NCBI GenBank assembly: GCA_039182865.1
Contig: JBCDBX010000002.1
Location: forward strand, 1 to 64,000
Direction: 5' to 3'
DNA from: UBA1858 sp039182865
GTDB lineage: Bacteria > Pseudomonadota > Gammaproteobacteria > UBA4575
DNA length: 64,000 nt
The translations under genes were made by a program, and so were the position numbers. The notes under the pieces were generated by a model. That model had not been told where the DNA came from and searched no databases. It worked only from the letters and a program-made list of their open reading frames with translations. This document shows, piece after piece, positions 43,698-52,420 of this stretch; the first letter of the stretch is position 1, and each line of letters starts with the position of its first letter.

Positions 43698-44645
43698 ATG
43701 CACTCAATGAAATTACCCGTTGTTTTTATGATGGGTCCAACAGCAAGCGGCAAGACAGATCTCGCAATTCACTTATCTAAAACAAAACAGTTTGAAATTA
43801 TCAGCGTGGATTCAGCAATGATTTATCGCGAGATGAATATTGGCACCGCTAAACCTGATAATGAGACGCTTACTATTGCACCCCATCACCTAATCAATAT
43901 TCGTGATCCGAATGAGACATATTCTGTTTCGGAATTCTGCAATGACGCCAATCGACTTATTGATCAAATACACCAATCTCACAAAATCCCTCTGCTTGTC
44001 GGTGGCACCATCATGTATTTTTATTCGCTTCAATTTGGATTATCAGAATTGCCCCCTGCGAATAAAGAAGTTAGAGACAACTTAAATGCACTTGCAGATA
44101 AACATGGCTGGAATGCATTACACCAAAAATTGGCCAAATGTGACCCCGAAAGCGCAGACAAAATTCACCCTAACGATACCCAAAGAATACAACGCGCATT
44201 GGAGGTATATGAAATAACAGGCACCAAAATGTCCGATTTTCAACAATCAGTGACGAATAACAGAAACGATATTTCGATTATAAATATCGGTCTTTACCCG
44301 GAAGATCGCGCCCATTTACACACACTAATTGAAAATAGATTTAATCAAATGTTATCTGATGGGGTAATTGAGGAAGTCCATAACCTCAAACAAAAGTGGA
44401 AGCTCGGCCCTAACCTACCATCCATGCGTTGTATAGGTTATCGGCAAGTCTTGTATCACCTAGAATACCAAAATTCATATGAAGAAATGAAAAATCAGGC
44501 GATTGCTGCCACCCGTCAACTTGCCAAACGCCAGCTGACCTGGATCAGGCATTATCCCAATACCTTCCTATATGATCCTTTTGTGCTATCTAAGGAAGAA
44601 ATTTGCCATGAAATAATTTCCCAATTGCCTAGTACGAGCTGGTAA
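43698..44645 (+). CDS. miaA: tRNA dimethylallyltransferase
   Basis: MiaA adds a dimethylallyl group to A37 of tRNAs that read codons beginning with U. The 315-residue protein has the P-loop FMMGPTASGKTDLAIHL, then DSAMIYREMNIGTAKP, ISVD and HHLINIRDP. PLLVGGTIMYFYSLQFGLS and AATRQLAKRQLTWIRHY follow. It lies 2 bp after mutL and 80 bp before hfq, in the classic gammaproteobacterial order. Confidence 0.97.
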   Translation: MHSMKLPVVFMMGPTASGKTDLAIHLSKTKQFEIISVDSAMIYREMNIGTAKPDNETLTIAPHHLINIRDPNETYSVSEFCNDANRLIDQIHQSHKIPLLVGGTIMYFYSLQFGLSELPPANKEVRDNLNALADKHGWNALHQKLAKCDPESADKIHPNDTQRIQRALEVYEITGTKMSDFQQSVTNNRNDISIINIGLYPEDRAHLHTLIENRFNQMLSDGVIEEVHNLKQKWKLGPNLPSMRCIGYRQVLYHLEYQNSYEEMKNQAIAATRQLAKRQLTWIRHYPNTFLYDPFVLSKEEICHEIISQLPSTSW

Positions 44646-44725
44646 ACTAACGAGTAAGGGACAGTTATGATCCCTGCTCTCAACAATACGATTAAAAACA
44701 ACAATAAAGGTTAGGAGCCGTTGCT

Positions 44726-44959
44726 ATGTCTAAAGGGCAAACATTACAAGAACCCTTTCTAAACGCGTTAAGAAAAGAGAAAGTATCTGTTTCGATCTAT
44801 TTGGTGAATGGCATCAAACTGCAGGGACAAATAGATTCTTTTGATCAATTTGTCATCGTGCTAAAAAATTCGGTCAATCAAATGGTTTATAAGCACGCTA
44901 TTTCTACTATTGTCCCAGCTAAGTCCATCAAGATCCCGTTTGACGAACCAAGCGAATAA
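44726..44959 (+). CDS. hfq: RNA chaperone Hfq
   Basis: Hfq forms a hexamer that pairs small RNAs with mRNAs. The 77-residue protein has LQEPFLNALRKEKVSVSIYLVNGIKL in pieces and GQIDSFDQFVIVLKN (Sm1). The Sm2 motif VYKHAIST has the expected Tyr-Lys-His. The C-terminal tail after the Sm core is very short. TAGGAG lies 8 nt before the ATG. It is followed by hflX after 32 bp. Confidence 0.98.
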   Translation: MSKGQTLQEPFLNALRKEKVSVSIYLVNGIKLQGQIDSFDQFVIVLKNSVNQMVYKHAISTIVPAKSIKIPFDEPSE

Positions 44960-44991
44960 TCTGACCCAGCAAGACTGGAGCCTCCAACAAC

Positions 44992-46284
44992 ATGTTTGAA
45001 CGCCCCAAATCGGGTGAGCGTGCGCTATTAATCCATCCAGAATTTGGCCGTAGCCTCGATGCTGCGGATACTGAAGAATTCCAACTATTAGCAAGCTCCG
45101 CTGGTGCTGAAGAAGTGAGTCTCGTTACTTATACGCGACCAAAACCTGAAGCACGTTTTTTACTCGGGCATGGAAAAATCGAAGAACTAGCTGCTTTGGT
45201 AGAAGCCGAGAAAATCGAATTATTACTATTCAATTACAATCTATCACCCAGCCAAGAGCGAAATATCGAAAAAGCTAGTAAATGTAGGGTTTTAGACCGC
45301 ACTGGCTTAATACTGGATATATTTGCGCAACGCGCGCGTTCACATGAAGGCAAACTGCAAGTCGAACTCGCGCAATTAAAATTTTTATCGACACGCTTAG
45401 TTCGTGGATGGACTCACTTAGAAAGACAAAAAGGTGGGATTGGTCTACGTGGCCCGGGTGAGACCCAACTAGAAACTGACCGACGCTTATTATCTCAACG
45501 AGTCAAACACCTAGAAAAACGCTTGCAAAAAGTTCGTCGTCAACGTGAACAAGGCCGACAGTCACGCAAAAAAAATTCAGTCCCAACAGTCGCATTAGTT
45601 GGCTATACCAATGCAGGTAAATCTACTCTTTTTAACTGCATAACGACTGCAGAGGTCTATCAAGCCGATCAGTTATTTGCCACACTAGACCCGACCCTGC
45701 GGAAACTTCAGTTAAGCAAATCCCAACTTGTTATTCTTGCAGATACGGTAGGGTTTATTCAAAATTTACCGCATGGTTTAATTGATGCCTTTCATGCTAC
45801 TTTGCAAGAAACATGCGAGGCTGACTTGTTATTGCATATCGTCGATTGCAGTAATGACCAAAGAAATGAACATATTGAACAAGTTAACGAAGTGCTGAGA
45901 CATATTGGTGCTGAAGAAGTCCCCCAATTATTAGTGTTTAATAAAATCGACCAAACTAGGCACATTCCCCATATCGACATAGGCGAGAACAATGAAATCA
46001 ATCGCGTATGGATTTCAGCATTAAAAAATCAAGGAATACATTTATTAAATTCCGCACTGTTACAATTTTTTGATCATCAACGTACAACTGTTTCTTTAAG
46101 TATACCTTTGGAACAATCTGATCTACGCACTTTGCTTTACAATCAAAATGCTATTCTTGAAGAAAATTTCACCTCAGAAAATCTTTGGGAGATTGAGGCA
46201 TCATTGAACCAGGAACTCCTGGAACGTTTTACTGACTACATACAAGAAAATAAGGTAGAAAATCTTCGTCACCCAGCCGCCTGA
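44992..46284 (+). CDS. hflX: GTPase HflX
   Basis: HflX is a ribosome-associated GTPase that splits stalled ribosomes. The 430-residue protein has an N-terminal HflX domain with EARFLLGHGKIEEL and DRTGLILDIFAQRARSHEGKLQVELAQL. The glycine-rich KGGIGLRGPGETQLETDRR and a coiled region come next. The G domain shows VGYTNAGKSTLF (G1), DTVGF (G3) and NKID (G4). It starts after GGAG and lies between hfq and hflK. Confidence 0.97.
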   Translation: MFERPKSGERALLIHPEFGRSLDAADTEEFQLLASSAGAEEVSLVTYTRPKPEARFLLGHGKIEELAALVEAEKIELLLFNYNLSPSQERNIEKASKCRVLDRTGLILDIFAQRARSHEGKLQVELAQLKFLSTRLVRGWTHLERQKGGIGLRGPGETQLETDRRLLSQRVKHLEKRLQKVRRQREQGRQSRKKNSVPTVALVGYTNAGKSTLFNCITTAEVYQADQLFATLDPTLRKLQLSKSQLVILADTVGFIQNLPHGLIDAFHATLQETCEADLLLHIVDCSNDQRNEHIEQVNEVLRHIGAEEVPQLLVFNKIDQTRHIPHIDIGENNEINRVWISALKNQGIHLLNSALLQFFDHQRTTVSLSIPLEQSDLRTLLYNQNAILEENFTSENLWEIEASLNQELLERFTDYIQENKVENLRHPAA

Positions 46285-46429
46285 GGTTTAATTTTACAAG
46301 TCGTCCATTACCAATGATCAAGATATAAGCTTTTCCCTTTTTTCTATATAGGCATTTAGCTGATTTTTATCTTCAAAATGAATAGAATGCGCCTCTGAAT
46401 TCTATAAATAAATTAACACGGAGTGCCCC

Positions 46430-47572
46430 ATGCCCTGGAACAGCCCAGGTAACAACAATCAAGACCCTTGGGATAGAAATTCAAAAAACCAAGGCCCGCC
46501 TGATTTAGATGAGATATTTCAGAAACTTAGCCGCAAATTTGGTGGAATTTTTGGAGGCAAGAGCGGTGGAAGCGGCGGCGCTGGCAGCGGTTCAGGCGGT
46601 AGCAATATCGCGGGACTGGGAGTCATCGCAATTGTCGTTGCCCTAATTATTTGGGGTGCAAGTGGAATTTATACAATTACCGACGGTGAAGCAGGCGTCA
46701 TACTGCAATTTGGAAAGTATAAAGAAACCACTGGACCAGGCTTACACTGGCATATGCCTTATCCAATTCAAGAGTTGCGTCGAGTCGATATGGCAAAAGT
46801 ACGGGATTCGAATCACCGCACGACAATGTTAACCAAGGATGAAAACATTGTAGAAATTGTGATTGCCGCCCAATACATCATTAATGATGCTCCGAATTAT
46901 TTATTCAATGTCCGCGCACAAGAACTCACCATCAAACAAGCAATGGAAAGCACTATTCGAGAAGTGGTAGGTAAAAGCCAAGTGGACTTCGTTTTATATG
47001 AAGGCTTAGAAGTGATTGGGGCAGATACGAAGACCTTAATGCAAGATCTTTTAAATCGCTATGAGTCAGGCATTGAAATTACCACTCTTAACTTAGTCAA
47101 AACTCAACCTCCGGTAGAAGTTCAAAGCGCATTTGATGACGTGATCAAATCGAGAGAGGATTTAGAGAGATTCATTCAAGAAGCACAAGCTTATGCCAAC
47201 ACCATTGTCCCACAAGCTCGAGGTGAAGCGGCTCGCATTATTGAAGAAGCGACAGGTTATAAAGAGGCAATCGTCGCCAGAGCAGAAGGTGAAGCTGAAA
47301 GATTTTTAGCGCTATTAGCCGAATATGCTAAAGCGCCCGATGTGACGCGTGAGCGTTTATACCTAGAAGCTGCTCAGTCCGTCTACGATAACAGTTCAAA
47401 AGTCATGATTGATATCAAGGACGGAAATAACTTAATGTTCTTGCCGTTAGATAAATTAATGCAGCATGAAGAAATGCCTCGAGGATCAATTAATCTAGGA
47501 TCAACGAGTTCTTCAAGCAGCACAAACCAGAACTTACCGCGAAGCACCACACGCGGAAGAGAGAGTCGCTGA
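46430..47572 (+). CDS. hflK: HflK, subunit of the FtsH-associated HflKC complex
   Basis: HflK and HflC form a large SPFH-domain cage around the membrane protease FtsH and modulate it. The 380-residue protein starts MPWNSPGNNNQDPWDRNSK and has a glycine/serine-rich cytoplasmic stretch (about 40-62). A single membrane span (AGLGVIAIVVALIIWGASGIYTI) and the SPFH domain follow, with GEAGVILQFGKY and GLHWHMPYPIQ. The helical REDLERFIQEAQAYANTIVP region and a serine-rich tail come last. hflC begins 1 bp after its stop. Confidence 0.96.
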   Translation: MPWNSPGNNNQDPWDRNSKNQGPPDLDEIFQKLSRKFGGIFGGKSGGSGGAGSGSGGSNIAGLGVIAIVVALIIWGASGIYTITDGEAGVILQFGKYKETTGPGLHWHMPYPIQELRRVDMAKVRDSNHRTTMLTKDENIVEIVIAAQYIINDAPNYLFNVRAQELTIKQAMESTIREVVGKSQVDFVLYEGLEVIGADTKTLMQDLLNRYESGIEITTLNLVKTQPPVEVQSAFDDVIKSREDLERFIQEAQAYANTIVPQARGEAARIIEEATGYKEAIVARAEGEAERFLALLAEYAKAPDVTRERLYLEAAQSVYDNSSKVMIDIKDGNNLMFLPLDKLMQHEEMPRGSINLGSTSSSSSTNQNLPRSTTRGRESR

Positions 47573-47573
47573 T

Positions 47574-48434
47574 ATGATTTCTAAAATTATCATTGCTGCC
47601 ACCATCATCGTTGTCGCTGTATTTGGCTTGTGTACATACACTGTTGACGAAACCGAGCGTGCCATTCTTTTCAAATTCGGTGAAATAAAACAAGCAGATA
47701 TTGAACCTGGCTTACACTTTAAAGTACCCTTTGTTAACAATGTCAGATGGTTTGATTCAAGAATTTTAACATTAGATATTCCACCAGAACTATTTCCTAC
47801 GAGTGAAAAGAAGTATGTTTTAGTCGACTTCTTTGTTAAATGGAAAATAGATAATGTGCGGGATTTCTTTGTTGCCACAAATGGTAACGAAAACGTTGCT
47901 AATAGCCGCTTAGCACAGATCACAAAAGATGAATTACGTGCTGAATTCGCTTCACGGACAATTATTGAAGCCGTCTCTGGAGAACGCGCAAACATCATGA
48001 CTGCACTGGTTGTAAAAGCTAATGAGAAATCAAAACAGCTGGGCATCGAAGTCGTAGATCTACGAGTTAAGCGAATCGATTATGAGCAAAACATCAGCGG
48101 GTCAATTTACGACAGAATGCGCGCCGAGCGAGATCGTGTAGCTAAAGATTTCCGTGCGCGTGGAAGAGAATCGGCTGAAAGAATTCGCGCGGCAGCAGAC
48201 AGAGAACGACAAGTCACTTTGGCAGATGCATATAAAACTTCTGAGCAGCTACGTGGTGAAGGCGATGCAACCGCCGCCGACATATACGCAAGAGCTTTCA
48301 ACCAAGATAAAGAATTTTATTCACTAACTAAAAGCTTAACTGCATATAAAGAAACGTTTACTAGTAAAAACGATATTCTTGTGATTGAACCTGACTCGCA
48401 GTTCTTTAAATATTTCAATCAGTCTAAACCCTAA
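47574..48434 (+). CDS. hflC: HflC, subunit of the FtsH-associated HflKC complex
   Basis: This is the 286-residue partner of HflK. It has an N-terminal membrane span (IIIAATIIVVAVFGLCTYTV) and an SPFH domain with DETERAILFKFGEI and EPGLHFKVPFVNNVRWFDSRILTLD in pieces. The helical arm RMRAERDRVAKDFRARGRESAERI follows. The protein is shorter than E. coli HflC (334) because the insertion in the arm region is reduced. It follows hflK by 1 bp. Confidence 0.96.
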   Translation: MISKIIIAATIIVVAVFGLCTYTVDETERAILFKFGEIKQADIEPGLHFKVPFVNNVRWFDSRILTLDIPPELFPTSEKKYVLVDFFVKWKIDNVRDFFVATNGNENVANSRLAQITKDELRAEFASRTIIEAVSGERANIMTALVVKANEKSKQLGIEVVDLRVKRIDYEQNISGSIYDRMRAERDRVAKDFRARGRESAERIRAAADRERQVTLADAYKTSEQLRGEGDATAADIYARAFNQDKEFYSLTKSLTAYKETFTSKNDILVIEPDSQFFKYFNQSKP

Positions 48435-48450
48435 TCAGACATAGCCAGTC

Positions 48451-48636
48451 ATGTGGAATGACCTTCTGGTCGCATGTGCATTAGTGTTGATTATTGAAGG
48501 TATTTTGCCATTTGCCAGCCCAAAGACCTTGAGGAAAGCTTGGCAAAATATCTTTGAGATGTCTGATCAAGCGTTACGCATAATGGGATTAGTGAGTATG
48601 ATGATTGGCGTGGTACTCTTAACAATATTTCGTTAA
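48451..48636 (+). CDS. DUF2065 small membrane protein
   Basis: This 61-residue protein has two membrane spans, LLVACALVLIIEGILPFASP and ALRIMGLVSMMIGVVLLTIF. It matches the DUF2065 family (YjeT-like), which sits between hflC and hisZ or purA in many gammaproteobacteria. Function is not established. A link to HflKC-FtsH is suggested only by gene position. It begins 16 bp after hflC. Confidence 0.9.
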   Translation: MWNDLLVACALVLIIEGILPFASPKTLRKAWQNIFEMSDQALRIMGLVSMMIGVVLLTIFR

Positions 48637-48652
48637 ACCTAGTTAAAAAGAT

Positions 48653-49840
48653 ATGTCCCCACGTAATCGCTGGCTGTTACCGGCTGGTATCGAAGAAGTC
48701 CTGCCTGAAGATGCATCCATCATCGAGCTGCACAGACGACAATTATTAGATTTATTTTCATCTTGGGGATATCAGCTTGTTATCCCACCATTTATTGAAT
48801 TCCTAGATTCACTTTTAGTTGGCGAATGTGAAGATTTAAACCTACAAACTTTCAAGCTGACCGATCAACTAACGGGTCGAACCATGGGTGTGCGTGCAGA
48901 TATGACGCCACAGGTCGCTCGCATCGATGCCCACATGCTGAAGTCGAATACTCCTACCCGTCTTTGTTATTGCGGCACTGTTTTGCATACGCGACCAGAA
49001 ACTGCGGGTGGTACTCGCAGCCCACTTCAAATTGGTGCGGAACTCTATGGCCACAGCGGTATGGAAAGCGACCTTGAGATTATTTCTTTAATGACATCCA
49101 CGATTAATGCTTGTGGTATCAATACGATATTATTAGATTTAGACCACACAGGTATTTTTGAAACCTTGATGACTAAATCAAACTTTAATTTCGAAGTTCA
49201 GAATGATCTGTATCAAATGCTTCAACACAAATCTTTACCTGATATTGAAAAGTTGATGTCCGAAGTCGAATGCTCCAATGAAATTAAATCCTCTATATTG
49301 GATTTAGTAAATTTGCATGGCAAACAAGATGTCATTGAACGTGCGCGCTCCTCACTAAGCGCAGGAGGTGCAAAGCTATTGCAATGTCTGGATTATCTTG
49401 AGCAAATTAGCTTTGCAATTACTTCCAAAATACCCAATATCGAAATCCACTTTGATCTAGCTGAATCACGCGGTTATCACTACCAGCACGGTATCGTATT
49501 TACCGCATTTTGCGCTGATAGTGGCAATGAACTTGCGCGTGGTGGTCGCTATGACAATATCGGAGAATCATTTGGACGCGCGCGTCCTGCGACCGGATTC
49601 AGTGCAGACTTGCGTCAGCTGATTACAGCCTCAAATCAAAAACTGGAAAAAACAGATCGAGTTATTTTTGCACCAAGCATTGAAGATGCTGATTTATCCG
49701 CAACAATTTCGCAATTAAGAGCAAATGGAGGTATCGTTATTTCCGCACTCAGTGATTCACTTGATGAAGCAAGGTCAATTGGCTGTACCCACAGCTTGCA
49801 ACAAGAAAACAATAAATGGGTTGTGAAGGAAATATCATGA
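48653..49840 (+). CDS. hisZ: ATP phosphoribosyltransferase regulatory subunit
   Basis: HisZ is a catalytically inactive class II synthetase-like paralogue that activates the short form of HisG in histidine synthesis. The 395-residue protein has RWLLPAGIEEVLPEDASIIELHRR near the start in pieces. LTDQLTGRTMGVRADMTPQVARIDAH, RGYHYQHGIVFTAFC and ARGGRYDNIGESFGRARPATGFS follow. It lacks an anticodon-binding domain, which separates it from HisS. It lies upstream of purA, with which it overlaps by 4 nt (ATGA). Its presence predicts a short-form HisG elsewhere. Confidence 0.95.
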   Translation: MSPRNRWLLPAGIEEVLPEDASIIELHRRQLLDLFSSWGYQLVIPPFIEFLDSLLVGECEDLNLQTFKLTDQLTGRTMGVRADMTPQVARIDAHMLKSNTPTRLCYCGTVLHTRPETAGGTRSPLQIGAELYGHSGMESDLEIISLMTSTINACGINTILLDLDHTGIFETLMTKSNFNFEVQNDLYQMLQHKSLPDIEKLMSEVECSNEIKSSILDLVNLHGKQDVIERARSSLSAGGAKLLQCLDYLEQISFAITSKIPNIEIHFDLAESRGYHYQHGIVFTAFCADSGNELARGGRYDNIGESFGRARPATGFSADLRQLITASNQKLEKTDRVIFAPSIEDADLSATISQLRANGGIVISALSDSLDEARSIGCTHSLQQENNKWVVKEIS

Positions 49841-51126
49841 ATAAAAATGTTGTCGTGCTTGGTACTCAATGGGGTGATGAAGGCAAAGGAAAGATAGTTG
49901 ACATGTTAACGGCTGAGGCCGATGCCGTTGTTCGCTTTCAGGGAGGTCATAATGCTGGCCATACAATTGTGGTAGGTGAAGAAACGACTATCTTGCACCT
50001 AATACCTTCAGGTATCTTGCGTAACTCAGTGGAATGCTATATCGGCAATGGAGTTGTGCTTTCACCAGAAGCATTACTCAAGGAACTTGCAGAGCTTGAT
50101 GTAAAAGGCGTTAACGCACGTGAGCGATTATTTTTGTCAGATAGCAGCCCCTTGATACTCCCCTATCACATTCTCTTAGACCAAGCTCGCGAAAAAGCAC
50201 GCGGCAAATCGGCTATTGGTACAACGGGCCGAGGCATTGGCCCAGCCTATGAAGATAAAGTTGCACGCCGAGGCTTACGTGTGGGCGATTTTTTAAATAT
50301 GGATAACACTCTTTCCAAACTTGAAGGCATCTTGGACTATCATAATTATGTGCTGGAAAACTATTATCAACATGACACATGTGACATGGCAAAACTGACG
50401 GACCAACTGCATCAATGGTCTGAACAAATCAGCCCGATGATTAGCGATGTAAGCGCGCGTCTAAATGCATTACAGAAACAAAACAAAAAAATATTATTTG
50501 AGGGTGCACAAGGCACTTTGCTTGATATTGATCATGGCACTTATCCATATGTGACATCTTCAAACACTACAGCTGGTGGTGTTTGTGCCGGCAGTGGCGT
50601 TGCACCCACTTCTTTAGATTATGTGTTAGGTATTGTAAAAGCTTATACGACGCGTGTTGGTGGAGGTCCATTCCCGACAGAATTATTTGATACTGTCGGT
50701 AAAGAGCTTGGTGAACGCGGCCATGAGTTTGGTGCAACAACAGGCAGACAAAGACGTTGCGGATGGCTTGATGCCATCGCACTAAAACGCGCAATGCAAA
50801 TTAATGGCATTACGGGTATCTGTTTTACTAAATTAGATGTGCTCGATAATCTTGATGAGATTTCTATCTGCACTTCATACTCAATCAACAATCTAACCGT
50901 TGATTCACTTCCACTTAATGCGGAAAATATAGAAAACTGCACGCCGAGTTACATCACTCTACCAGGATGGAAAAGTTCTACAGTCGGTGCCACAGAATTT
51001 AGCAAGCTACCAGAAAACGCAAAAGCGTATATACAAAAAGTAGAAGAGCTTTTAGAAGTCCCAATTGACATTATTTCAACGGGTCCGGAACGCAGTGAAA
51101 ACGTGATAAGACGTAACATTTTTTAA
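49837..51126 (+). CDS. purA: Adenylosuccinate synthetase
   Basis: PurA joins IMP and aspartate with GTP on the way to AMP. I start at ATG 49837, which overlaps the hisZ stop. The earlier in-frame codon at 49816 lies inside hisZ and adds non-conserved residues. The 429-residue protein has NVVVLGTQWGDEGKGKIVD, FQGGHNAGHTIV, GTTGRGIGPAYEDK, FEGAQGTLLDIDHGTYP and RRCGWLDA. Length is normal. The hisZ-purA pair is typical for the group. Confidence 0.97.
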   Translation: MNKNVVVLGTQWGDEGKGKIVDMLTAEADAVVRFQGGHNAGHTIVVGEETTILHLIPSGILRNSVECYIGNGVVLSPEALLKELAELDVKGVNARERLFLSDSSPLILPYHILLDQAREKARGKSAIGTTGRGIGPAYEDKVARRGLRVGDFLNMDNTLSKLEGILDYHNYVLENYYQHDTCDMAKLTDQLHQWSEQISPMISDVSARLNALQKQNKKILFEGAQGTLLDIDHGTYPYVTSSNTTAGGVCAGSGVAPTSLDYVLGIVKAYTTRVGGGPFPTELFDTVGKELGERGHEFGATTGRQRRCGWLDAIALKRAMQINGITGICFTKLDVLDNLDEISICTSYSINNLTVDSLPLNAENIENCTPSYITLPGWKSSTVGATEFSKLPENAKAYIQKVEELLEVPIDIISTGPERSENVIRRNIF

Positions 51127-51200
51127 CAAATCAATCACAGCATCACTTTATTTTCATCTATAATCAGTATTTGATGAATATCGCATTTGTACAATTTTAA

Positions 51201-52001
51201 ATGTTTGAATACTCAAGCAAACTACTTCTACTTGCTTTTGTATACTTGATTTTATTTACACTCGAGTACCTCATACCTTACTTTAATATCCGACAACACC
51301 ACTTACAGCATTCAATTCGCAATTTATCATTAGCCTTAATTAATTCGCTTACAGCGGTTTGTCTGCTAGTTTTTATTTTAATTCATGTGTTTGATTGGAC
51401 GACACGAAACAATTTTGGTCTGCTTAACATATTGAATCTTGATCAATTCGCTTCTTATATAATTGCTTTTATCCTACTCGACTTATGGCAATACATTTGG
51501 CACAGACTTAATCATAAAGTCGTTTTCCTATGGCGCTTCCATCAAGTGCATCATGCTGACAAAGATATGGACGCAAGCACGGGCGTTCGTTTTCATACTG
51601 TCGAGATTATTTTCTCTAGCCTAACTAGAATTCTAATTATCCCAATTCTCGGTTTAGAGTTAAATCAACTTATTCTTTATGAAGTGATCTTATTACCCAT
51701 CATTCTTTTTCATCACAGCAATATCAATCTTAATGAAAATCTAGATCGTATTTTAAGAATCTTTATTGTCACACCACATATACATCGCTTGCATCATTCA
51801 GATATAAAATCTGAAACCAATTCTAATTATTCAAGTGTGTTTTCAATATGGGATAGAATATTTAGCTCTTACTCAATGAGATCGATCGAGAGCGGATTTC
51901 GACTTGGGCTTGGAAAACAATTTTCATCGAATGAATGGAATCGATTATGGGGAATGATCAAAATGCCATTCCAGAAAGTTCCAAAATATACGCCGCCCTA
52001 G
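51201..52001 (+). CDS. Sterol desaturase / fatty acid hydroxylase family protein
   Basis: This 266-residue membrane protein belongs to the di-iron oxygenase superfamily. It has spans at about 8-28, 43-65, 84-100 and 140-165. The histidine boxes are HRLNH (101-105), HQVHH (114-118), a histidine pair at 171-172 and HRLHH (195-199). The superfamily hydroxylates or desaturates lipid chains. The substrate here is unknown. It stands alone between purA and rnr and is not part of the conserved order, so it may be a lineage-specific insertion. Confidence 0.88.
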   Translation: MFEYSSKLLLLAFVYLILFTLEYLIPYFNIRQHHLQHSIRNLSLALINSLTAVCLLVFILIHVFDWTTRNNFGLLNILNLDQFASYIIAFILLDLWQYIWHRLNHKVVFLWRFHQVHHADKDMDASTGVRFHTVEIIFSSLTRILIIPILGLELNQLILYEVILLPIILFHHSNINLNENLDRILRIFIVTPHIHRLHHSDIKSETNSNYSSVFSIWDRIFSSYSMRSIESGFRLGLGKQFSSNEWNRLWGMIKMPFQKVPKYTPP

Positions 52002-52036
52002 AAAAATATTATATTAAGTTTTAATTAATCGCTAAT

Positions 52037-52249
52037 TTAGCTAAAGGATTTGAATAACTTTTTGAATTCGTCCTTCGATACCGTTATCTCTTCGGTTTCA
52101 ATTCCCGATTTTCTGCGATCCGGATTTGACCTTCGATCATGCAACACCACTTCGCCGCTTGGCAATGACATAGGAAAATCATTGTCCCCAAAACTGTGCT
52201 GTCGACGATCAGAATTCTGTCGAATTACTAGTTTGGATTTATCTTTCAT
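52037..52249 (-). CDS. Small hypothetical protein with DRR motifs (70 aa)
   Basis: This is a 70-residue hydrophilic product with no signal or membrane span. It contains two Asp-Arg-Arg repeats (NSDRRQH and HDRRSNPDRRKSG) and an amphipathic C-terminal helix (SKDEFKKLFKSFS). Short proteins with this type of arginine motif are seen in many proteobacteria, but I cannot name a function. The start lacks a strong ribosome binding site. A similar RRNRQDRRQ stretch occurs in the protein at 61457-61963. Confidence 0.5.
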   Translation of the reverse strand: MKDKSKLVIRQNSDRRQHSFGDNDFPMSLPSGEVVLHDRRSNPDRRKSGIETEEITVSKDEFKKLFKSFS

Positions 52250-52420
52250 AGCAAAGATCTATATGAAATTAAGATCTAATATTAACAATCTGATTAAAAC
52301 AAAATGTGAACTAAGCCTCAGAAATTTTTTAATATCCCTTAATTGCTAAAAAACTCGTTTAATAACCGAGTAATATTGATAGTTATCCCAACAAACTTCA
52401 CCTCAAGCACTTATTAGTTC

